19,374 nucleotides of DNA from CABMKH01 sp040797625 (lineage in GTDB: Bacteria; Bacillota; Clostridia; Tissierellales; Tissierellaceae): NCBI GenBank assembly GCA_052067355.1, contig JBQHQH010000037.1, positions 1 to 19,374 on the forward strand. Direction: 5' to 3'. The translations under genes and the position numbers were made by a program. The notes beneath the pieces were generated by a model. It was not told where the DNA came from. It worked only from the letters and a program-made list of their open reading frames with translations, and made no database searches. Below are positions 16,186 to 19,374 of the stretch, piece after piece (the first letter of the stretch is position 1; each line of letters starts with the position of its first letter).

Positions 16186-16213
16186 TTGTGAACTGTGAAC
16201 TGTGAATTGTGAA
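16186..16213. repeat. 7-bp tandem repeat array, four units
   Basis: Four head-to-tail copies of YTGTGAA (TTGTGAA, CTGTGAA, CTGTGAA, TTGTGAA), followed by a broken fifth unit TTGAAA. It lies 12 bases from the palindromic element and 36 bases from the end of the PII-like gene. Repeats of this kind can change unit number by slippage. Confidence 0.85.
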
Positions 16214-16249
16214 TTGAAATTATAAGTCATCAACTAAACTTAAGTTCAC

Positions 16250-16915
16250 CTATTCTTGATATAGACCTACAGCTTTACTTACATCCATAACAAATATAAT
16301 CCCTGAATTTGGTTCATCAGCATTTAATCTCTCTCTTATGGAATTTACAATAAGTTCCGTCTTTTCTACTTTAGATAAGATAAGAATAATTTCCTTTTCT
16401 GGCTCAATTTGAATGTTAAACAGAGTCTCTTTTTCTTGAGTACCAGCACCTCTTCCATGTATTATTGTACCACCTGTAGATCCTGCTAATTCTGCTGCCT
16501 CCAATACATCATCTACAGAGCCTTTATTTACAATAACGAATATTGCCTCATAATTCAAGCTGCTCACACCTTTCTTTTCAGAATTCCATATAATTTTAGA
16601 TACATCAGTTTTTAAAAAATACTTTAACGGCATGGAAAAGGCTATGCCATGATGTGGTCTATCTAGACTAAATTTATTAATTATCTTATCATAAAGCTCA
16701 TCTTCCAACTTTTCATCTATAATTGTAATAAAAACCTCTTTTCTAGAATCTAAAATCCCTAACATATTTAATATGTGATTTTTTACAGTACCTTTTCCTA
16801 AAAATATAGTATTGCCTATTCCTCCTAATTCACTAGATAACTTCAATAATTTACTTCCTTTTCCGAAATCTAATATGCTGCAAAAGAGTATAGATCTATT
16901 ATATAATGAATCCAT
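16250..16915 (-). CDS. Tandem-duplicated PII-like regulatory protein
   Basis: A 221-residue protein made of two related halves. Half 2 (about 124-219) reads as a PII/GlnB-like ferredoxin fold: AIFVIVNKGSVDDVLEAAELAGSTGGTIIHGRG, a short variant T-loop region, EIILILSKVEKTELIVNSIRERL, and SGIIFVMDVSKAVGL. Half 1 (about 8-102) aligns in outline (FGKGSKLLKLSSELGGIGNTIFLGKG ... EVFITIIDEKLEDELYDKIINKF ... HGIAFSMPL). PII proteins sense nucleotides or 2-oxoglutarate and bind transporters or enzymes; they are usually single domains of about 112 residues. The ATG starts two bases after the stop of the DUF1538 gene with no strong ribosome site, so the two are translationally coupled. It probably gates that membrane protein (inference). 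The ligand is unknown. Confidence 0.82.
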   Translation of the reverse strand: MDSLYNRSILFCSILDFGKGSKLLKLSSELGGIGNTIFLGKGTVKNHILNMLGILDSRKEVFITIIDEKLEDELYDKIINKFSLDRPHHGIAFSMPLKYFLKTDVSKIIWNSEKKGVSSLNYEAIFVIVNKGSVDDVLEAAELAGSTGGTIIHGRGAGTQEKETLFNIQIEPEKEIILILSKVEKTELIVNSIRERLNADEPNSGIIFVMDVSKAVGLYQE

Positions 16916-16917
16916 GG

Positions 16918-18390
16918 TTAATTATCATCCGCCTTTCTAGATTTTCTTTTAAATATAAGACCAAGCATTTGAATAGCTACCAAGGGTGTCATAGCCACCA
17001 TAGCAATAACACCAAATCCATCGATTAAAACATTCGCTGTAGAAATCGCGTCAGCAGCACCTTGAGCAAACGCTAAAACAAATGTAGCAGTCATAGGACC
17101 AGAAGCAACACCACCAGAATCATATGCAATACCTACAAAGATAGGTGGTACTCTATAAGATAAAAACGCAGCTATTGCGAATCCAGGTAACAAGAAATGC
17201 CATAACTTTAAAGAAGGTATCATAATCCTCAACATGGACATTGCAACAGCAAAAGCAATTCCTATAGATAGTGCAAGTAAAATGACTTTTTTCTGTATAT
17301 GTCCTGCTGTAACTTCTTCTACTTGTTCAGTTAGTACATATACTGCTGGTTCCGCTAATACTACTACCATACCTAATAAAAATCCAATTATAGGCAATAA
17401 CCAAGGATAAGAATTGGCTATTCCCCATCCCATTAACCTACCAACCTCCATAAATCCAGCATTTACTCCAACTAAAAATAATGTAAGACCCATATATGTA
17501 TATAGAAGTCCTTTTAAAATAGTATTCCTACTTTTCCTATTTAATTTGAATTTAATTTTATCAAATATTAAAAACAGACAAAACAATGGCAATAGAGTTA
17601 AGGTGGATTCTTTCAATATCTGTGGAAATATTCTAAAATAGGGAGTTAATATTCCTGTATTAGCTACAAATACTTCTACCTCTCCCTGTATATCCATAAG
17701 ACCTTTGACTATACTCATTATCATAATAGCAAAAATTGGCCCTGTAGAAGCAAGTCCAACCATTCCAAAGCTATCCTCTTCTGACGTTTTACCTCCCTTT
17801 AATTGAGAAACTCCGTAGCCTAATGCCAATATAAATGGAGTTGTCATAGCTCCAGTTGTAGCACCTGAAGCATCTACAGAGATTGCTAAAAATTCCTCTG
17901 ATACTCTCAAAGCAAGTATAAATATTATAAAATAAACCAATGTAAATAGTCTATTTAACGGTCTTCCAAATAGAATTCTAAGCAATCCTACTCCAACCAT
18001 TAACCCTACTCCAATTGAAACTACAATTAAAATTAGTGAGCTAGAGACAATGCCACCAGAAGCCATATTTACTTGATTTGCAAGTATCTGTAAATCAGGT
18101 TCAGCAATAGTAATTAAAAATCCTAATATGAAACCAAGAATGCCAACTAAATAAACATTATTTGTCTTTGCTATGGTTTCTCCCATTAGATTTCCAATAG
18201 GCCCAATACCAAGATGTGCCCCAAATAAAAAGATTCCCAATCCTAGGATTACAAATATAGCACCTATTATATATCTAATGAGCATTTCGTTTCCTACTGG
18301 TACTATAGAAAAATTTAAAATGATTACCAAAATTGTTATAGGTAAGACAGATAGTGAAACTTCTTTTAATTGTTTTAAAAGTATATTCAA
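16918..18390 (-). CDS. DUF1538-family integral membrane protein with internal duplication
   Basis: A very hydrophobic protein of 490 residues with roughly 12 or more membrane segments in two homologous halves. Matching blocks are AEPDLQILANQV (96-107) and AEPAVYVLTEQV (346-357), DASGATTGAMTTPFILALG (173-191) and DSGGVASGPMTATFVLAFA (424-442), and DSFGMVGLASTGP (206-218) and DGFGVIAMVAMTP (457-469). A duplicated layout with conserved Asp, Glu and Gly in membrane segments suggests a transporter or channel; the substrate is unknown. The start is TTG at 18390, set by GAGAGGGG 7 bases upstream; no ATG is nearby. It heads a two-gene operon with the PII-like gene and has a promoter at 18426-18455. 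The DUF1538 assignment is from remembered family features. Confidence 0.85.
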   Translation of the reverse strand: MNILLKQLKEVSLSVLPITILVIILNFSIVPVGNEMLIRYIIGAIFVILGLGIFLFGAHLGIGPIGNLMGETIAKTNNVYLVGILGFILGFLITIAEPDLQILANQVNMASGGIVSSSLILIVVSIGVGLMVGVGLLRILFGRPLNRLFTLVYFIIFILALRVSEEFLAISVDASGATTGAMTTPFILALGYGVSQLKGGKTSEEDSFGMVGLASTGPIFAIMIMSIVKGLMDIQGEVEVFVANTGILTPYFRIFPQILKESTLTLLPLFCLFLIFDKIKFKLNRKSRNTILKGLLYTYMGLTLFLVGVNAGFMEVGRLMGWGIANSYPWLLPIIGFLLGMVVVLAEPAVYVLTEQVEEVTAGHIQKKVILLALSIGIAFAVAMSMLRIMIPSLKLWHFLLPGFAIAAFLSYRVPPIFVGIAYDSGGVASGPMTATFVLAFAQGAADAISTANVLIDGFGVIAMVAMTPLVAIQMLGLIFKRKSRKADDN

Positions 18391-18425
18391 ATAATTTCCC
18401 CTCTCTAAATTAAATTGTTATTAAT

Positions 18426-18455
18426 ATAGTAATTAATATTGGTATGAGATGTCAA
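18426..18455 (-). promoter_or_regulatory. Promoter of the DUF1538/PII-like operon
   Basis: On the minus strand a perfect TTGACA (18450-18455), an 18-base spacer, then TACTAT (18426-18431). It lies 36 bases upstream of the TTG start. The -10 box matches at 4 of 6 positions. Confidence 0.65.
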
Positions 18456-18578
18456 TGTTTTTTGGAAAACTTTTATGAATAATTTTAAAAACATGAATAA
18501 GCCAAATTTTCTTTCAACTATCTATTTGTACCTCTATGCCTGTTTAAAACTCTATTCACAGAATTTCTTTTTATAATG

Positions 18579-18603
18579 AATAAAAAAGTCTTACTTTTTT
18601 ATT
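18579..18603. terminator. AT-rich inverted repeat, possible weak bidirectional terminator
   Basis: Perfect 11-base arms, AATAAAAAAGT and ACTTTTTTATT, flank a 3-base loop. It could end the minus-strand GNAT transcript, but the stem has only one G-C pair. Together with 18655-18676 it occupies the 326-base gap between the GNAT gene and the DUF1538 gene. Confidence 0.4.
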
Positions 18604-18654
18604 TTTGTTTCAAGAACTTTCCGTTAATGAGTTTCAATAAAAGCTACCTTTAAC

Positions 18655-18676
18655 GCGTCGATAGACGCTTTTCTTA
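18655..18676 (+). terminator. Terminator-like hairpin on the plus strand without an obvious gene
   Basis: GCGTC-GATA-GACGC is followed by TTTTCTTA on the plus strand. Both flanking genes are on the minus strand, and on that strand no T-run follows the stem. It could end an unannotated plus-strand RNA or be coincidental. Confidence 0.5.
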
Positions 18677-18716
18677 TAGGTTTTGCAATATAGATTACTT
18701 TAACTCCATTAAGATA

Positions 18717-19160
18717 TTAAAAATCTCTTCGTAGATAAATCATATCAATAAGTTGTTTTCCATTCTCAAATATAGGATGATCATAATTATCAATAAAAAA
18801 GTTTTCAACTCTATGTGAAATTCTAAATCCACAGCACCTGTAAAAAGGAATAGTAAGAAGACTATCCCCTGTACCTACAAACATGGTTTTACATTTATCC
18901 CTATAATAATTAAAGATATATTCTATAAGAATTTTTCCATAACCTTTTCCTTGATATTCTTTGTAAGTTGCAATATTCTTTAATTCATATATCCCTTTCT
19001 CTTCTTTTGTAACCACACAGATGCTTTTTAAATCTCCATCATATAGAGCAAAGACATCTCCACGTTCTAAATATCGATCAACCATATCTTCTTGCTCATC
19101 TGCTATCAATAGCAAATCAATAAATTGCTTTTTGTCAGTTAATACTTTTTTAATTTTCAT
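18717..19160 (-). CDS. GNAT-family N-acetyltransferase
   Basis: A 147-residue acetyltransferase of the GNAT superfamily, which moves an acetyl group from acetyl-CoA to an amine. The acetyl-CoA pyrophosphate-binding motif is QGKGYG (70-75), in LKNIATYKEYQGKGYGKILIEYI, with a following helix. The later GTGDSLLTIPFYRCCGF block (about 96-112) is the usual motif B region. Length is normal for the family. GAGGTG lies 5 bases before the ATG. The acceptor cannot be told. It sits between the DUF1538/PII-like operon and an ABC-F remnant, with no clear operon partner. Confidence 0.88.
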   Translation of the reverse strand: MKIKKVLTDKKQFIDLLLIADEQEDMVDRYLERGDVFALYDGDLKSICVVTKEEKGIYELKNIATYKEYQGKGYGKILIEYIFNYYRDKCKTMFVGTGDSLLTIPFYRCCGFRISHRVENFFIDNYDHPIFENGKQLIDMIYLRRDF

Positions 19161-19183
19161 TCCTACACCTCTTAGAACATATC

Positions 19184-19285
19184 TTATTCATTTAACTCTA
19201 TCCATCTTTCAAGAAGTCTATCAAGTTGACTTTCAAGTTCTATCTTTTCCATATATAAATCATTTAATTTAATTTGTTGTGCTAG
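19184..19285 (-). pseudogene. Remnant of an ABC-F ATPase C-terminal tail
   Basis: The minus strand encodes a 33-residue piece, LAQQIKLNDLYMEKIELESQ then LDRLLERWIELNE, and a TAA stop (19184-19186). It resembles the C-terminal coiled-coil tail of ABC-F translation factors, which typically ends in LEELYERWEELSE-like sequence. An in-frame TAA (19286-19288) lies directly upstream and no ABC domain is present, so this is the 3' scar of a gene whose body was lost or replaced. The fragment ends 23 bases upstream of the GNAT start. The assignment rests on a short, low-complexity coiled coil. Confidence 0.6.
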
Positions 19286-19318
19286 TTAAAAATTACAAAT
19301 ATAAAAACTCCAGCAATT

Positions 19319-19370
19319 ATGTTAACCTATCATTAATAACACCCATGAAATTAAGATAGGAGGATAACAT
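19319..19370 (+). promoter_or_regulatory. Leader hairpin that can hide a ribosome binding site
   Basis: ATGTTA (19319-19324) can pair with TAACAT (19365-19370), and CCTATC (19326-19331) with GATAGG (19355-19360). Together they form a 12-bp hairpin with an AGGA bulge. The right arm overlaps the AGGAGG ribosome site (19358-19363) of the gene starting at 19371. The loop region contains a tiny frame, ATG AAA TTA AGA TAG (19345-19359), whose stop overlaps the site. Confidence 0.5.
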
Positions 19371-19374
19371 ATGC
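19371..19374 (+). CDS. Start of a plus-strand gene (partial, cut by window edge)
   Basis: AGGAGG (19358-19363) is followed after 7 bases by ATG at 19371, ideal spacing for a start codon. Only the first codon and one base are inside the window, so the product is unknown. Confidence 0.55.

Noticed and set aside
16186..16213. Tandem repeats as a CRISPR array
   Set aside because: Units are 7 bp with no spacers and no cas genes nearby.
18620..18716. 30-codon in-frame continuation after the GNAT stop codon as a broken longer gene
   Set aside because: The GNAT protein is already full length and the extra peptide matches no family I know.

Overview
The window comes from a low-GC, Gram-positive-type bacterium, most like a member of the Clostridia/Tissierellia. 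The signs are the AT-rich DNA, strong AGGAGG-type ribosome binding sites, several TTG starts, textbook -35/-10 promoters with 17-bp spacers, the 5' end of a Firmicutes-type 16S rRNA gene, and families such as YtxH, PepF, YegS/BmrU lipid kinase and small NAD kinase. No species can be named from this. Most genes lie on the minus strand. I see no phage, complete insertion sequence or CRISPR array.

Left part (1-5664): the minus-strand 16S gene enters from the left edge behind three tandem rRNA promoters. Upstream lies a two-gene unit, a TMEM165/GDT1-type cation transporter with an unusual Cys-rich C-terminal extension, tightly coupled to an orphan NarL-type response regulator. Next come a LacI-family repressor and a 650-residue pseudokinase-GAF-GGDEF diguanylate cyclase.

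Middle (5665-14150): a YegS/BmrU lipid kinase, a YtxH/DUF948 pair of small envelope proteins, a plus-strand PHP phosphoesterase, an independently promoted minus-strand RNA that folds like 6S RNA, an FtsH protease with an altered pore loop, two small unknown proteins, an RluA-type pseudouridine synthase and an NAD kinase. Many units are closed by clear hairpin terminators, two of them shared by convergent transcripts.

Right part (14154-19374): oligoendopeptidase F with a hairpin-rich leader; a palindromic repeat beside a 7-bp tandem array; and a two-gene operon of a duplicated DUF1538 membrane protein and a tandem-duplicated PII-like protein, the best candidate here for a little-described system. 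After these come a GNAT acetyltransferase, the remnant of an ABC-F gene tail, and the start of a plus-strand gene whose ribosome binding site can fold into a hairpin.

What stands out is a set of possible regulatory pairings: transporter with response regulator, membrane protein with PII-like protein, and pseudokinase fused to diguanylate cyclase. These are inferred from gene order and protein features; no function was tested.
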